Below are positions 16,809 through 25,552 of a stretch of DNA of 64,000 bases, one piece after another; position 1 is the stretch's first letter; every line of letters starts with the position of its first letter. The position numbers were made by a program, and so were the translations under genes. Origin of the DNA: Actinomadura pelletieri DSM 43383 (GTDB lineage: Bacteria > Actinomycetota > Actinomycetes > Streptosporangiales > Streptosporangiaceae); assembly GCF_003634705.1 (NCBI RefSeq), contig NZ_RBWU01000001.1, positions 558,001-622,000 of the forward strand, in the 5' to 3' direction. The notes beneath the pieces were generated by a model. That model did not search any database, was not told the DNA's origin, and was given only the letters and a program-made list of their open reading frames with translations.

Positions 16809-18398
16809 TCAGCGGGTCGTTCCGGTGGGGGTGCGGCGGAGGGAGCGGCCCGGGAGCGCGCCGGTATGGCGTCCGTCCTCGATGACGGCGGTGCCGCCGA
16901 CGAGGACGTGGGTGATGCCTTCCGGCTGCTGTTTCGGATCGTCGAAGGTGGCGGTGTCGCGGACGGTCGCGGGGTCGAACAGGACGAGGTCGGCGTGGTG
17001 TCCGGGCCGGATCAGCCCGCGGTCTTCGAGGCGGAGCCGCCGCGCGGCCCGTCCGGTGAGGTGCGCGACGCACTCTTCGAGGGTCAGGACACCGAGGTCG
17101 CGGACGTAGTGGCCGAGGTAGCGCGGGAACGTCCCCCAGGCGCGGGGGTGCGGTTTCGCGGCGGCGAGGAGCCCGTCGCTGCCGCCGGTATGGCACGGAT
17201 GCCGCATGATCGCCTGGACGTTCTCCTCGTGCCCGACGTGCTGGAGGATCGTGGTGGCGAGATCGTCGGCGATGAGCCGTTCGCAGTAGACGTCGAACGC
17301 GGGACGTCCGGCTGCGGCGGCGAGGTCGGCGATGGTCCGTCCGACGACGGCGCGGTCCGGGGAGCCGGAGATCTCGATCGTGTCCCATTCGGCGGGGACG
17401 CCATGGCAGCCGTCCGACCCCTCGATCTCCATCGCGTGCCGGATCCGGGCCCGTTCGGCGGGGTCGGTGAGCCGCGTGAGCAGCGCGGACGGGCCGCCCG
17501 CCGCCGCCCAGCTCGGCAGCAGCGCGGCGAGGGTCGTGGACCCGGGCAGGTACGGGTAGGTGTCGAGGGTGATGTCGCAGCCGTCCGCGATCGCCTCGTC
17601 GAGGAGGCTCAGCAGTTCGGGGGCGCGGCCCTTGTTGACGCCGAAGTTCATGGTGGCGTGCGCGAGGTGCAGCGCGCAGCCGGTGCGGCGCGACAGTTCG
17701 ACCATTTCGGCGTACGCCTCCAGCGCGCCCGCCCCGTACGAGCGGTGGTGCGGCGCGTAGAAGCCGCCGAGGGACGCGACGACGCGGCACAGCTCGGCCA
17801 GTTCCTCGTCGGCGGCGTACATGCCGGGCACGTAGGTGAGGCCGCTGGACATCCCGACGGCGCCTTCGCGCATCCCGGTCGCGACGAGTTCGCATTGCCG
17901 GTCGACTTCGGCGGGCGTCGGAGGGCGGTCGTCCCAGCCCATCGCGAGCATCCGCACGGTGCCCTGCGGGACGAGGTAGCAGGCGTTGACGGCGATGCCC
18001 CGGTCGAGCCGGTCGAGGTACTCGCCGACGCTGCGCCATGACCAGTCGAAGCCGGGCGGGTCGCTGTTCCAGCCCGCGATGGCGCGGCGGGTCTCGGCGA
18101 GGGTGGTGTCGTCGACGGGGGCGTAGGACAGCCCGTCCTGCCCGATGACCTCGGTCGTCACGCCCTGGCCGACCTTGGCGAGATGGTCCGGTTCGATGAG
18201 CAACGCCAGGTCGGAGTGGGCGTGCATGTCGATGAACCCGGGCGACAGGACGAGACCGTCCGCGTCGATGGTGGTCGTGCCGGACAGTCCCGGCCCGATT
18301 TCGGTGATGCGGCCTTCGGCGACGGCGACGTCGGTGACGCGGCCGGGGGCGCCGGTGCCGTCCACGACGGTGGCGCCGCGGATGACGGTGCCGGGCAT
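16809..18398 (-). CDS. N-acyl-D-amino-acid deacylase (D-aminoacylase family)
   Basis: The 529-residue amidohydrolase would release D-amino acids from N-acyl-D-amino acids. Metal motif H59-A-H61-S-D lies in GFIDMHAHSD, and later HHRSYG, HLAHATMNF and GGSDGLLAA carry further His/Asp ligands. The canonical NCG motif with the metal-bridging cysteine is replaced by GQDG (86-89), giving aspartate at that place, so substrate range may differ. The product starts MPGTVIRGATVVDGTG; its ATG overlaps the upstream stop by one base (TGATG). It is coupled to the PLP enzyme gene and followed by the GntP permease gene. Confidence 0.9.
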   Translation of the reverse strand: MPGTVIRGATVVDGTGAPGRVTDVAVAEGRITEIGPGLSGTTTIDADGLVLSPGFIDMHAHSDLALLIEPDHLAKVGQGVTTEVIGQDGLSYAPVDDTTLAETRRAIAGWNSDPPGFDWSWRSVGEYLDRLDRGIAVNACYLVPQGTVRMLAMGWDDRPPTPAEVDRQCELVATGMREGAVGMSSGLTYVPGMYAADEELAELCRVVASLGGFYAPHHRSYGAGALEAYAEMVELSRRTGCALHLAHATMNFGVNKGRAPELLSLLDEAIADGCDITLDTYPYLPGSTTLAALLPSWAAAGGPSALLTRLTDPAERARIRHAMEIEGSDGCHGVPAEWDTIEISGSPDRAVVGRTIADLAAAAGRPAFDVYCERLIADDLATTILQHVGHEENVQAIMRHPCHTGGSDGLLAAAKPHPRAWGTFPRYLGHYVRDLGVLTLEECVAHLTGRAARRLRLEDRGLIRPGHHADLVLFDPATVRDTATFDDPKQQPEGITHVLVGGTAVIEDGRHTGALPGRSLRRTPTGTTR

Positions 18399-19666
18399 CA
18401 GAACCACGTCCTGACGAGGTCCACGACGACGGGCCGTTCGGCGTCGGCGTCGTCCACTACGGGAAGGAGCGTCCACTTGTCGAGCGCGGTGCACGGGTGG
18501 GACAGGCCGAGCCTGACCACGTCGCCCACCTCCACGGACGGGTCGACGAGGAAGTCGACGAGGAACGCGTGCTGGTCGTTGACGGCGGCGACGCTCGCCT
18601 TCTCGACCGGTTCGGGGCCCTTGCCGCGGATGAGCTGCGGTTCGGGAAGTCCCTCGTCGAACGGCAGGTCGCGTTTGCCCGCGTCCAGCAGCGCGAGCGC
18701 GGGTTCGGGCCGGGACACGACGCGCGCCCAGCCGTGCATGGCCGAGCGCAGCGTCGTGCCCGTCGCTCCCCGCGAGAACGGTGAGATCTTTCGGTAGAAG
18801 CCGTCGTCGTGGACGATGTACGCGCCGGACCGCAGCACGACCTGCCCGTCCAGGCCGCCGAGCACGTCGGCGACCTGGTCGAAGAAGGAACTGCCCCCGG
18901 CCGTCACGATCGGCTCGTCGGTCTCGTACTCGAGCCGCCCGAACAGGTGCGCCATCCGGCGCAGGTAGGCGTCGACGGAGCTGCGGCCCTCGTCGGACGC
19001 GTCGTGCGCCAGCGCGCCCTCGTATCCGCCGAGGCCCACGAGTCGGAGCGTCGACGCCGCCCGGACGGCGTCCGCGAGGGCGAGGGCGTCGCCGTCGTCG
19101 CGGACGCCGGTGCGCCCGTGCGGCCCGCCGATCTCGACGCACACGCCGACGCGGCGCTGGGCGCGGGCGAGGCGGAGCGCCTCGTCCATCAGCTCGACGG
19201 AGCGCACCGAGTCGACCCAGGACACGAACTCGAACTCGGGGTGTTGTTCCAGTTCGGCGGCGAGCCAGGCGAGGCCCGCCGGGTCGAGGAGCGCGTTGGC
19301 GAGCATGATCCGGCGGACGCCGAACGCGCGGGCCACGCGGAGCTGCGGCAGGTTCGCGACGGTGATGCCCCAGGCGCCCGCGTCGAGCTGCCGCCGCCAG
19401 AGCTGCGGGGCCATCGTCGTCTTTCCGTGGGGGGCGAGCGCCACCCCGGCCGCGTCCGCCCACTGGGCCATGGTGCGGAGGTTGTGGTCAAGGGCTCCCG
19501 CGTCCAGCGTCAGCAGCGGGGTGCCGAAGGCGTCCAGGGACGGGCGAATGCGGCGCACCTCGGCGACCGTCATCCCGTGCAGGGACGCCGGGATCGCCTT
19601 GAAGCGCCAGTCGAGCCGCTCGTCACCAAGGGCATCGACCGCCCCGGCGTCGATGCTCGCGACCAT
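18398..19666 (-). CDS. PLP-dependent D-serine deaminase/D-threonine aldolase-type enzyme
   Basis: The 422-residue protein is a fold-type III PLP enzyme of the D-serine dehydratase-like group. K82 in APHGKTTMAP is the expected Schiff-base lysine, GGPHGRTGV and GGSSFF mark phosphate-binding loops, and the C-terminal HPCTALDKW carries the His-x-Cys zinc site of the C-terminal D-serine dehydratase-like domain. It would deaminate or cleave D-serine/D-threonine-like substrates freed by the next enzyme. ATG 19666 has GGAGG five bases upstream; the adjacent GTG 19669 is too close. First gene of a three-gene operon, divergent from iclR, with an inverted-repeat operator between them. Confidence 0.9.
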   Translation of the reverse strand: MVASIDAGAVDALGDERLDWRFKAIPASLHGMTVAEVRRIRPSLDAFGTPLLTLDAGALDHNLRTMAQWADAAGVALAPHGKTTMAPQLWRRQLDAGAWGITVANLPQLRVARAFGVRRIMLANALLDPAGLAWLAAELEQHPEFEFVSWVDSVRSVELMDEALRLARAQRRVGVCVEIGGPHGRTGVRDDGDALALADAVRAASTLRLVGLGGYEGALAHDASDEGRSSVDAYLRRMAHLFGRLEYETDEPIVTAGGSSFFDQVADVLGGLDGQVVLRSGAYIVHDDGFYRKISPFSRGATGTTLRSAMHGWARVVSRPEPALALLDAGKRDLPFDEGLPEPQLIRGKGPEPVEKASVAAVNDQHAFLVDFLVDPSVEVGDVVRLGLSHPCTALDKWTLLPVVDDADAERPVVVDLVRTWF

Positions 19667-19680
19667 CACGACCTCCAGAG

Positions 19681-19708
19681 TTGCGCAATATGCAATATAA
19701 ATTGCGCT
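19681..19708. promoter_or_regulatory. Probable IclR operator in the divergent promoter
   Basis: This AT-rich island holds nested inverted repeats: TTGCGCAA (self-palindrome, 19681-19688), GCGCAAT at 19683-19689 with ATTGCGC at 19701-19707, and GCAAT-ATAA-ATTGC at 19692-19705. It lies 15 bases before the catabolic operon and 68 bases before iclR, so one site could control both. Confidence 0.65.
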
Positions 19709-19775
19709 TCGTGCTATTGTGGTTGTAGCACCGTGTGCGGGTGCCGGTCAACGATCCGGGAGTCAGAGGAGTCGG

Positions 19776-20522
19776 ATGAGCCAGAGCCTCGGCCGCGCGC
19801 TCACCATCCTCGGCGAGCTGGGTGAGGGGCCGCACACGCTGGACGAACTGGCCGCGAAGGTCGGCGTGCACAAGACGACCGTGTTGCGGCTGCTGCGCAC
19901 CATGGAGGGCGAACGTTTCGTCCACCGCGACTCCGACCACCGCTTCCATCTCGGATCCCGCCTGTTCGCGCTGGCGGGCGCGGCGCTGGAACGGCGCGGC
20001 ATCCGCGACATCGCCGCCCCGCATCTCGCCCGGCTGAACGACGAGACCGGGCAGACCGTCCACCTCGGCGTCTACGAGGGCGGAAACGTGATCTACCTGG
20101 ACAAGTACGACTCGCAGCATGCGATCCGGATGTACTCGCGGGTCGGGCTGAGCATGCCGCTGCACGCCACCGCGATCGCGAAGGTCCTGCTCGCCGATCT
20201 GCCCGAGCCGCGCCGCCGCCGCGCCGCCGCCGAGATCGAGTACACCCGGTTCACCGAGCACACCATCGACGGCCCGGCCGCGCTCCTGGACGAGCTGACC
20301 CGCGTCGCCGAGCAGGGTTACGCGCTCGACGACGCCGAACACGAGACGTTCATCCGTTGCGTCGCCGCACCCGTCCGGGACGCCACCGGACGCGTCATCG
20401 CCGCCGTCTCCATCTCGGTGCCGGAGGTGCTGCTGAACCGGGACGAGGTCCTCGCCCTGCTGCCCGATCTGCTCCGTACCGTCTCCGCCGTCTCCGCCGA
20501 CTGCGGCCACGCCGAACCGTGA
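19776..20522 (+). CDS. IclR-family regulator of the D-amino-acid operon
   Basis: The 248-residue regulator has an N-terminal winged helix-turn-helix (LGRALTILGELGEGPHTLDE, AKVGVHKTTVLRLLRTME) and the C-terminal IclR effector domain (LNDETGQTVHLGVYEGGNVI, SMPLHATAIAKVLLADLP, GYALDDAEHETFIRCVAAPV). ATG 19776 has AGAGGA upstream; the longer frame from 19719 would run through the promoter. It is transcribed away from the D-amino-acid genes and probably binds the repeats at 19681-19708. IclR proteins usually release DNA on binding a pathway metabolite; the ligand here is unknown. Confidence 0.9.
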   Translation: MSQSLGRALTILGELGEGPHTLDELAAKVGVHKTTVLRLLRTMEGERFVHRDSDHRFHLGSRLFALAGAALERRGIRDIAAPHLARLNDETGQTVHLGVYEGGNVIYLDKYDSQHAIRMYSRVGLSMPLHATAIAKVLLADLPEPRRRRAAAEIEYTRFTEHTIDGPAALLDELTRVAEQGYALDDAEHETFIRCVAAPVRDATGRVIAAVSISVPEVLLNRDEVLALLPDLLRTVSAVSADCGHAEP

Positions 20523-20674
20523 CGGAACGGCCACGGGCTGTGCGACCGTCCGGAGATCACCGGCCTCCGCCCCCACTTCATGTGCGGGGTAACCGTCCGG
20601 CAAATGAGATGAAGATCCCATAGCGTCCTCCTCCCCCGTAAAACCTCGATACCGTGAGAGTTGTGGAGGTTGAT

Positions 20675-21508
20675 GTGGGCGGTGCGGCGCCCTCCCCGCC
20701 ATCTCGCCGCAGAGCGCTCTTCCTGATGGGAGCGGCCGCGTTGGGCCTCACCGGGCTGGCGGCCGACGATGTCCGTCCCGGCGACCGTTCCCCGGCTCCG
20801 ACGGAACCCACCGTGCGCGCGCGGCCGGTCATCAAACCGACGCCGACCCCGACGCCCACGCCGACGCCGCGTCCCGCGTCCTGGACGCCGGGGCAGCTCA
20901 CCGCGTCGGAGACGCCCGTCCGGTATCTCACGACGCTGGCGCCCCCGCCGCCGCCGAAGTCGATCGCGCTCACCATCGACGACGGCCCGCACCCGGAGTG
21001 GACGCCGCGGGTCCTCGATCTCCTCGCCGAGGAGAACGTGCGCGCGACGTTCTTCATCATCGGCGAGCAGGTGAAGGAGTACCCGGCGCTGACCCGCCGC
21101 ATCGCCGACGCCGGTCACCAGATCTGCAACCACACCGAGACCCATCCGATCGACATCGCCGACCTGTCGACCAAGCGGGTCCGCCAGGAGATCGTCGACG
21201 CGCACGACCGGATCGCCGACACGACCGGCATCGTCCCGCGGTTCTTCCGGTCACCGGGCGGCGCCTGGTCGGACACCGTCCTGGAGCTGACCGCCGAGCA
21301 CGGCATGCTGCCGATCGACTGGGCCGTCGACCCCCGCGACTGGGCCCGGCCGGGGACCGGCAGCATCCGCAGGGGGCTGCTGGAATGCGATGACGGTGAC
21401 ATCCTGCTCTGCCATGACGGCGGCGGAGACCGTTCCCAGACCGTCGCGGCTCTGGAGTCCGTCATTCCCAAGCTGAAGAAGCGCGGGCTGACGTTCGTCA
21501 CCCTCTGA
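20675..21508 (+). CDS. Exported polysaccharide deacetylase (CE4, NodB domain)
   Basis: The 277-residue protein has a twin-arginine-like signal (SRRRALFLMGAAALGLTG), a Thr-Pro linker of repeated TP pairs near residues 50-65, and a NodB domain. CE4 motifs are complete: TIDDGPH with the catalytic and metal aspartates, HTETHP with two metal histidines, RSPGGAWSD, and LLCHDGGG near the end. It should remove acetyl groups from peptidoglycan or another glycan outside the cell. GTG 20675 is preferred for GGAGG five bases upstream; the in-frame GTG at 20654 lacks a good site. A terminator follows at 21530. Confidence 0.9.
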   Translation: MGGAAPSPPSRRRALFLMGAAALGLTGLAADDVRPGDRSPAPTEPTVRARPVIKPTPTPTPTPTPRPASWTPGQLTASETPVRYLTTLAPPPPPKSIALTIDDGPHPEWTPRVLDLLAEENVRATFFIIGEQVKEYPALTRRIADAGHQICNHTETHPIDIADLSTKRVRQEIVDAHDRIADTTGIVPRFFRSPGGAWSDTVLELTAEHGMLPIDWAVDPRDWARPGTGSIRRGLLECDDGDILLCHDGGGDRSQTVAALESVIPKLKKRGLTFVTL

Positions 21509-21529
21509 ACGGGCCGGAACAAAAGGGAA

Positions 21530-21561
21530 CGCCGTCCCGTGTCGCAGTTCACGGGACGGCG
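21530..21561. terminator. Terminator after polysaccharide deacetylase gene
   Basis: CGCCGTCCCGTG and its reverse complement form a perfect 12-bp stem with an 8-base loop, between the deacetylase stop at 21508 and the convergent gene stop at 21587. Confidence 0.8.
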
Positions 21562-21586
21562 CTGCGGCATTAGCCGTATCTAACGG

Positions 21587-21955
21587 TCACGCCACCCTCT
21601 GCATGGGCACCAGCGTCTCGCCCGCCTGGCGCTTGCTCATGTCGAAGAGCGTGAGAGCCGCGAAGGTCGGGCCGTCCTCGCAACGGTTGTCGAGCAGTGT
21701 CGAGCGGCCCTTGAACGCGTTGATGGTGGAGTCCGTGTAGTGGTCCTCCGGGCACAGGACCGTGAGCTGCACGGCACCGGCGCCCATGCAGGTCGCCGCC
21801 ACGAACGGGCCGACCTTGCTGTCGAGGGAACAGGTGATCGGCGGCGGCTTGGGCTTGTCCTCGTCCGCGAGCGCGGGGCCGATGCCAAGGCCGTACAGGC
21901 CGAGGGCGGCGGCGCCGACACCGAGCGTGGACAGGGCGAACTTACGAGCCTTCAT
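21587..21955 (-). CDS. Small secreted cysteine-containing protein
   Basis: The 122-residue product has a clear signal peptide (MKARKFALSTLGVGAAALG, cleaved near ALA-DED) and a mature domain with four cysteines (ITCSLDS, AATCMGAG, TVLCPEDH, DNRCEDG), probably two disulfides. ATG 21955 has AGAGGAAG upstream; a longer frame starting at 22000 has no site. I recognise no family. Its neighbours are a convergent deacetylase and, divergently after a 500-base gap, a two-component system. Confidence 0.7.
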   Translation of the reverse strand: MKARKFALSTLGVGAAALGLYGLGIGPALADEDKPKPPPITCSLDSKVGPFVAATCMGAGAVQLTVLCPEDHYTDSTINAFKGRSTLLDNRCEDGPTFAALTLFDMSKRQAGETLVPMQRVA

Positions 21956-22458
21956 GACGCACTTCCTCTGGGTGGCTGATGGTGAAAGCAGTGTGATCAC
22001 GCTTGGCGCCGGCGTCGCATTACCGGGCTCGATTCCGCGGAACCGGACCGGCGAATGCAGAACCCATCATCGGATGCCGTGGACCAAGTAGGCAATGCCA
22101 GAACCCCATCAGATTTTGTTATACCGACCTCTTACCTTGGAAAACAACTATCGAACATGGCAGGGCGGCATCGTCCGATGCAAAACCGTCCAATCGATCT
22201 TGAAAATCTGACTGCAATTGACAACGGCTCAGACCTGGAACGGTAGCAGGAATCGTTCGGTGCCAAATTTGTCAACCGTCCATGATGGCCCGTGAAAAAG
22301 GCCCGTCCGGAAACACCGGTGCCCACCGAGCCCAGGCGACGCCGACACCGTCCGGGTGTAGCCAGCTACACCCCCACTTCGGGTTCCGGGCACACTGTGT
22401 GTGCGGCCGCGCGCCAGAAGACTGGACGTCATCGGGCAAGCGACCTGCGGAGGAACCG
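21956..22458. other. AT-richer intergenic region before the two-component genes
   Basis: The segment at about 22080-22270 has visibly lower GC than the surroundings (stretches such as CAGATTTTGTTATACC and GGAAAACAACTATCG) and stop codons in most frames. It probably holds divergent promoters for the secreted protein and the sensor kinase. No RNA gene or repeat was recognised. Confidence 0.5.
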
Positions 22459-23817
22459 GTGGACGGCAACTTGGTGAGCGGCGGACCCGTGTCGGTGACA
22501 CGGGCGAAAGAGACACCGATGGAAGAGACACGACTACAGCGGCACATCAGGGCGCCCTGGCGAGGGCTCGCGCTATGGCTGCTCGGCATCCCGGCGACGC
22601 TCGTCGGGCTGTGGTTCATCACCGTCGTCTCGATGATCACGAGTCTGGTCGGGGTGCTGCTGTTCCCGTCCGCGACGATGCTGCTGCGCACCCAGCTCGA
22701 CGCGTACCGGAGCAGGATCAACCGGTGGACCGACGCCAAGATCCAACGGCCGTACCTACCCGAAGAGGAGATCGAGCCCGGCCTCCAGGGCATGCTCAAA
22801 CGGTTCATCTCACTCATCAAGGACCCGGCGACGTGGCGTGACTACCTGTGGGTGGTCGTCGATCCGTGCGTGACGGTGTTCACGGCGGCGCTGCCGGGCC
22901 TGCTGATCCTGTACGGCATCTGGGGCTTCGCCGTCGCGACCTTCGCGGGCGAATTGATCGGCCACTACGGCGGTAGCGACTGGTACGCCTACATCCCGAT
23001 CACCGAGTCGTACTCCCGGGACGCCGGACGCATCGCGTCCACGGTCGTGATCGCGACGCTGTGCATCGTCATCGGCTACCTCATCGGCCCGAAGATGCTG
23101 AACGTGTACGGGCGATGGGGACGGTACATTCTGGGCCCGACGCGGAAGTCGGAGCTGGCACTGCGCGTCCAGCACCTGACCGAGACCCGGTCGGACGCCG
23201 TGGACGCGTCCGCCGCCGAACTGCGCCGCATCGAACGCGACCTGCACGACGGCGCCCAGGCCCGTCTCGTCGCGATGGGCATGAGCCTCGGCGCGATCGA
23301 GCACCTGCTCGACAAGGACCCGGAGAAGGCGAGGATCCTGCTGGCGGAGACGCGCGAGTCGTCCGCGAAGGCCCTGCACGAGCTGCGCGACCTCGTCCGC
23401 GGCATCCACCCGCCGGTGCTCGCCGACCGCGGCATCGCCGACGCGATCAAGGCCCTCGCGCTCGACCACCCCATGCGGGTCGAGGTCGAATCCGACCTTC
23501 CGGCCCGGCCGGAACCGCCGGTGGAGTCGGCCGCCTACTTCGCGGTGTCGGAGCTTCTCACGAACGCCGCCAAGCACTCCGGCGCGTCCCGTGTCTGGAT
23601 CGACCTGCGACACGAGGGCGGAATGCTGCGGATCACCGTCACCGACGACGGTCGCGGCGGCGCCACGATGACGAACGGTACGGGCCTGCGCGGCATCGAG
23701 CGACGGATCGGTACATTCGACGGCGTCCTCGCCCTCAGCTCGCCGGTGGGCGGCCCGACGATCGTGACCATGGAGCTGCCGTGCGCGTTGTCATCGCCGA
23801 AGACCTCGCCCTCCTGA
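22459..23817 (+). CDS. NarL/DesK-type sensor histidine kinase with membrane sensor domain
   Basis: The 452-residue kinase has an N-terminal membrane sensor region with about four spans (LALWLLGIPATLVGLWFI, VFTAALPGLLILYGIWGF, IASTVVIATLCIVIGYLI), then HisKA_3 with the phosphorylated histidine in RIERDLHDGAQARLVAMGMS, and an HATPase domain (ELLTNAAKHSGAS, VTDDGRGGA, GTGLRGIERR). GTG 22459 has GGAGG five bases upstream and is chosen; ATG 22519 is possible. The response regulator gene starts inside its 3' end (overlap of 37 bases). The signal is unknown; the sensor domain resembles the Sensor family found in actinobacterial cell-envelope kinases. Confidence 0.9.
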   Translation: MDGNLVSGGPVSVTRAKETPMEETRLQRHIRAPWRGLALWLLGIPATLVGLWFITVVSMITSLVGVLLFPSATMLLRTQLDAYRSRINRWTDAKIQRPYLPEEEIEPGLQGMLKRFISLIKDPATWRDYLWVVVDPCVTVFTAALPGLLILYGIWGFAVATFAGELIGHYGGSDWYAYIPITESYSRDAGRIASTVVIATLCIVIGYLIGPKMLNVYGRWGRYILGPTRKSELALRVQHLTETRSDAVDASAAELRRIERDLHDGAQARLVAMGMSLGAIEHLLDKDPEKARILLAETRESSAKALHELRDLVRGIHPPVLADRGIADAIKALALDHPMRVEVESDLPARPEPPVESAAYFAVSELLTNAAKHSGASRVWIDLRHEGGMLRITVTDDGRGGATMTNGTGLRGIERRIGTFDGVLALSSPVGGPTIVTMELPCALSSPKTSPS

Positions 23818-24425
23818 GAGCGGGCCTGGTCAGCCTGCTGGAGACGCATGACTTCGAGATCGCGGCCGCCGTCGACAACGGCCCCTCGCTCCTGAAGGCG
23901 CTCCTCGACCACCGCCCTGACGTGGCGGTGGTCGATGTGCGTCTGCCGCCGTCCTTCACCGACGAGGGGTTGCAGGCCGCGCTGGAAGCGCGCCGCCAGG
24001 TGCCGGGAATGCCGATTCTGGTGCTGTCGCAGTACGTCGAGCAGCTGTACGCGCGGGAGCTGCTCGCCGACGGCAGCGGCGGCATCGGCTACCTGCTGAA
24101 GGACCGGGTGTTCGACGCCGCGCAGTTCGTGGACGCGGTCCGCCGGGTCGCCGCCGGCGGCACCGCGATGGACCCCGAGGTGATCTCCCGGCTCGTCGCC
24201 AGCAACACCCGCGACACGCCGCTGAGCCGCCTGACACCGCGCGAGACGGAGGTCCTGGAGCTGATGGCGCAGGGACGGTCGAACGCGGCCATCGCGGACC
24301 GGCTCGTCGTCACCGAACGGGCCGTGACCAAGCACACCGCGAACATCTTCACCAAGCTGGACCTGCCCGTGACCGGCGACGACAACCGCCGCGTCCTGGC
24401 CGTCCTGGCCTATCTGAACCGCTGA
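23781..24425 (+). CDS. NarL/FixJ-family response regulator
   Basis: The 214-residue regulator has a receiver domain (VRVVIAEDLALLRAGLVSLL, phosphoacceptor Asp in VAVVDVRLPP, signalling residues in ILVLSQY and LLKDRV) and a LuxR-type DNA-binding domain (TPRETEVLELMAQGRSNAAI, VTKHTANIFTKLDL). GTG 23781 starts within the kinase gene, so synthesis is coupled. It should be phosphorylated by the preceding kinase. A terminator follows 25 bases after the stop. Targets are not evident from the window. Confidence 0.93.
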   Translation: MRVVIAEDLALLRAGLVSLLETHDFEIAAAVDNGPSLLKALLDHRPDVAVVDVRLPPSFTDEGLQAALEARRQVPGMPILVLSQYVEQLYARELLADGSGGIGYLLKDRVFDAAQFVDAVRRVAAGGTAMDPEVISRLVASNTRDTPLSRLTPRETEVLELMAQGRSNAAIADRLVVTERAVTKHTANIFTKLDLPVTGDDNRRVLAVLAYLNR

Positions 24426-24449
24426 CGCCCGGCACGCACACGGGCACGC

Positions 24450-24486
24450 ACACGGGCGCGGCGCCGTGGCTGCGCCGCGCCCGTGT
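24450..24486 (+). terminator. Terminator of the two-component operon
   Basis: ACACGGGCGCGGCG and its reverse complement form a perfect 14-bp stem with a 9-base loop, followed by CTCCCCC. Short CACACGGG direct repeats precede it. Confidence 0.75.
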
Positions 24487-24691
24487 CTCCCCCCGACCGG
24501 ACCGCCGACGAATCGGCGGCCACCGGTTTCCTTCCGCCGTTCCCGCGGCCCATGATGATCTTCCGTACTGCTTGTTGAGACGCACGGCAGACCCTCCAGG
24601 TTCGGACTTGTCGCCAATACTTGATCTGTCACATGTCGCGGGGGGTGGCATAGTTTGCTCTCGCGAGATGGCCCTATTCAGGAGGGGCGCG

Positions 24692-25552
24692 ATGACGGTG
24701 ATTCTTGTCCTGCTCTGCCTGGCGATCGCCGGCCGGGAGCTCTATCTGGCGTTCGAGCGCAAGCGGATTCCGGCCGCGCCCGAGATCGCCGATATCCGCA
24801 CCCAGCTCCGCGCGCTGCGCGGAACCCGGGACGAGCTGGAAAGCGTCCGCAGGTCACAGGCGGAACGGCTCGACCGGCTGACCCAGGAACAGGACCGCGA
24901 CCGGGAGGCGCTCGGCGAGGCCGACGCCAGGATCCGATCTCTGATCACACAGATCAACGACCGGATGGTGCCGGACGTCAACGACAAGCTCCACCGGCAG
25001 CGCGAGGCGGCCGAACGCCTGGCCGCCGACGTCGCCGGACTGCGCACCCACCTGGCCCGCCGCCTCGACCAGGCCGTGGCCGCGTCCCTCGGCGCCGACC
25101 CCGTGGACATCGTCGCCGGAACACTACGCGTGGAGCCACCGGAGGCACGCCCCCCGGTCGCCGGCGCGTACGAGCGCTTCGCCGAACACCACGGCCTCCG
25201 GGTCGAGCTGACCGACCTGGATCGCTACTACCTGTCGGGCCGCAGCCCACGCGGCCTGGAACGAGACTTCATCGAACTCGTACGAGTCTCCCGCGACGGC
25301 ACCAAGGACACGGAACCACTCCAGGACCTCGAACGCGCCCTCCGCGACGCCGAATGGGGCACGGCGCAGATCGGGCCGCTCCTACTCGTCCGAACCCCAG
25401 AATCAACGGCGTACGGCGTCCTACCCCTCGCGGACCTCCTCCGCCCCGAAACCGCCGCCCTCCTGGACAACCCACCCGCCGCCCTCCGCCGCCTACACCT
25501 CCTCCCCGAAACCCGCTTCCACACCCTCACCGGCTCGGAGACGTCCACGTGA
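24692..25552 (+). CDS. Membrane-anchored coiled-coil protein of unknown function
   Basis: The 286-residue protein has an N-terminal membrane span (MTVILVLLCLAIAGRELYL), then a long charged coiled coil (about 35-130, with IADIRTQLRALRGTRDELES and RLDRLTQEQDRDREALGEA) and a globular C-terminal domain (about 150-286). ATG 24692 has AGGAGG six bases upstream; ATG 24668 has none. Its last codons and stop (GAG-ACG-TCC-ACG-TGA) lie in the first copy of the tandem repeat derived from the neighbouring enoyl-CoA hydratase 3' end, so its C-terminus may have been reshaped by that duplication. No family recognised. Confidence 0.75.
   Translation: MTVILVLLCLAIAGRELYLAFERKRIPAAPEIADIRTQLRALRGTRDELESVRRSQAERLDRLTQEQDRDREALGEADARIRSLITQINDRMVPDVNDKLHRQREAAERLAADVAGLRTHLARRLDQAVAASLGADPVDIVAGTLRVEPPEARPPVAGAYERFAEHHGLRVELTDLDRYYLSGRSPRGLERDFIELVRVSRDGTKDTEPLQDLERALRDAEWGTAQIGPLLLVRTPESTAYGVLPLADLLRPETAALLDNPPAALRRLHLLPETRFHTLTGSETST

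Noticed and set aside
16809..19463. An 884-codon open frame covering both the D-aminoacylase and the PLP enzyme region
   Set aside because: The extra 350 N-terminal codons are the Arg/Pro-rich antiphase reading of the PLP enzyme gene; the true start is ATG 18398.
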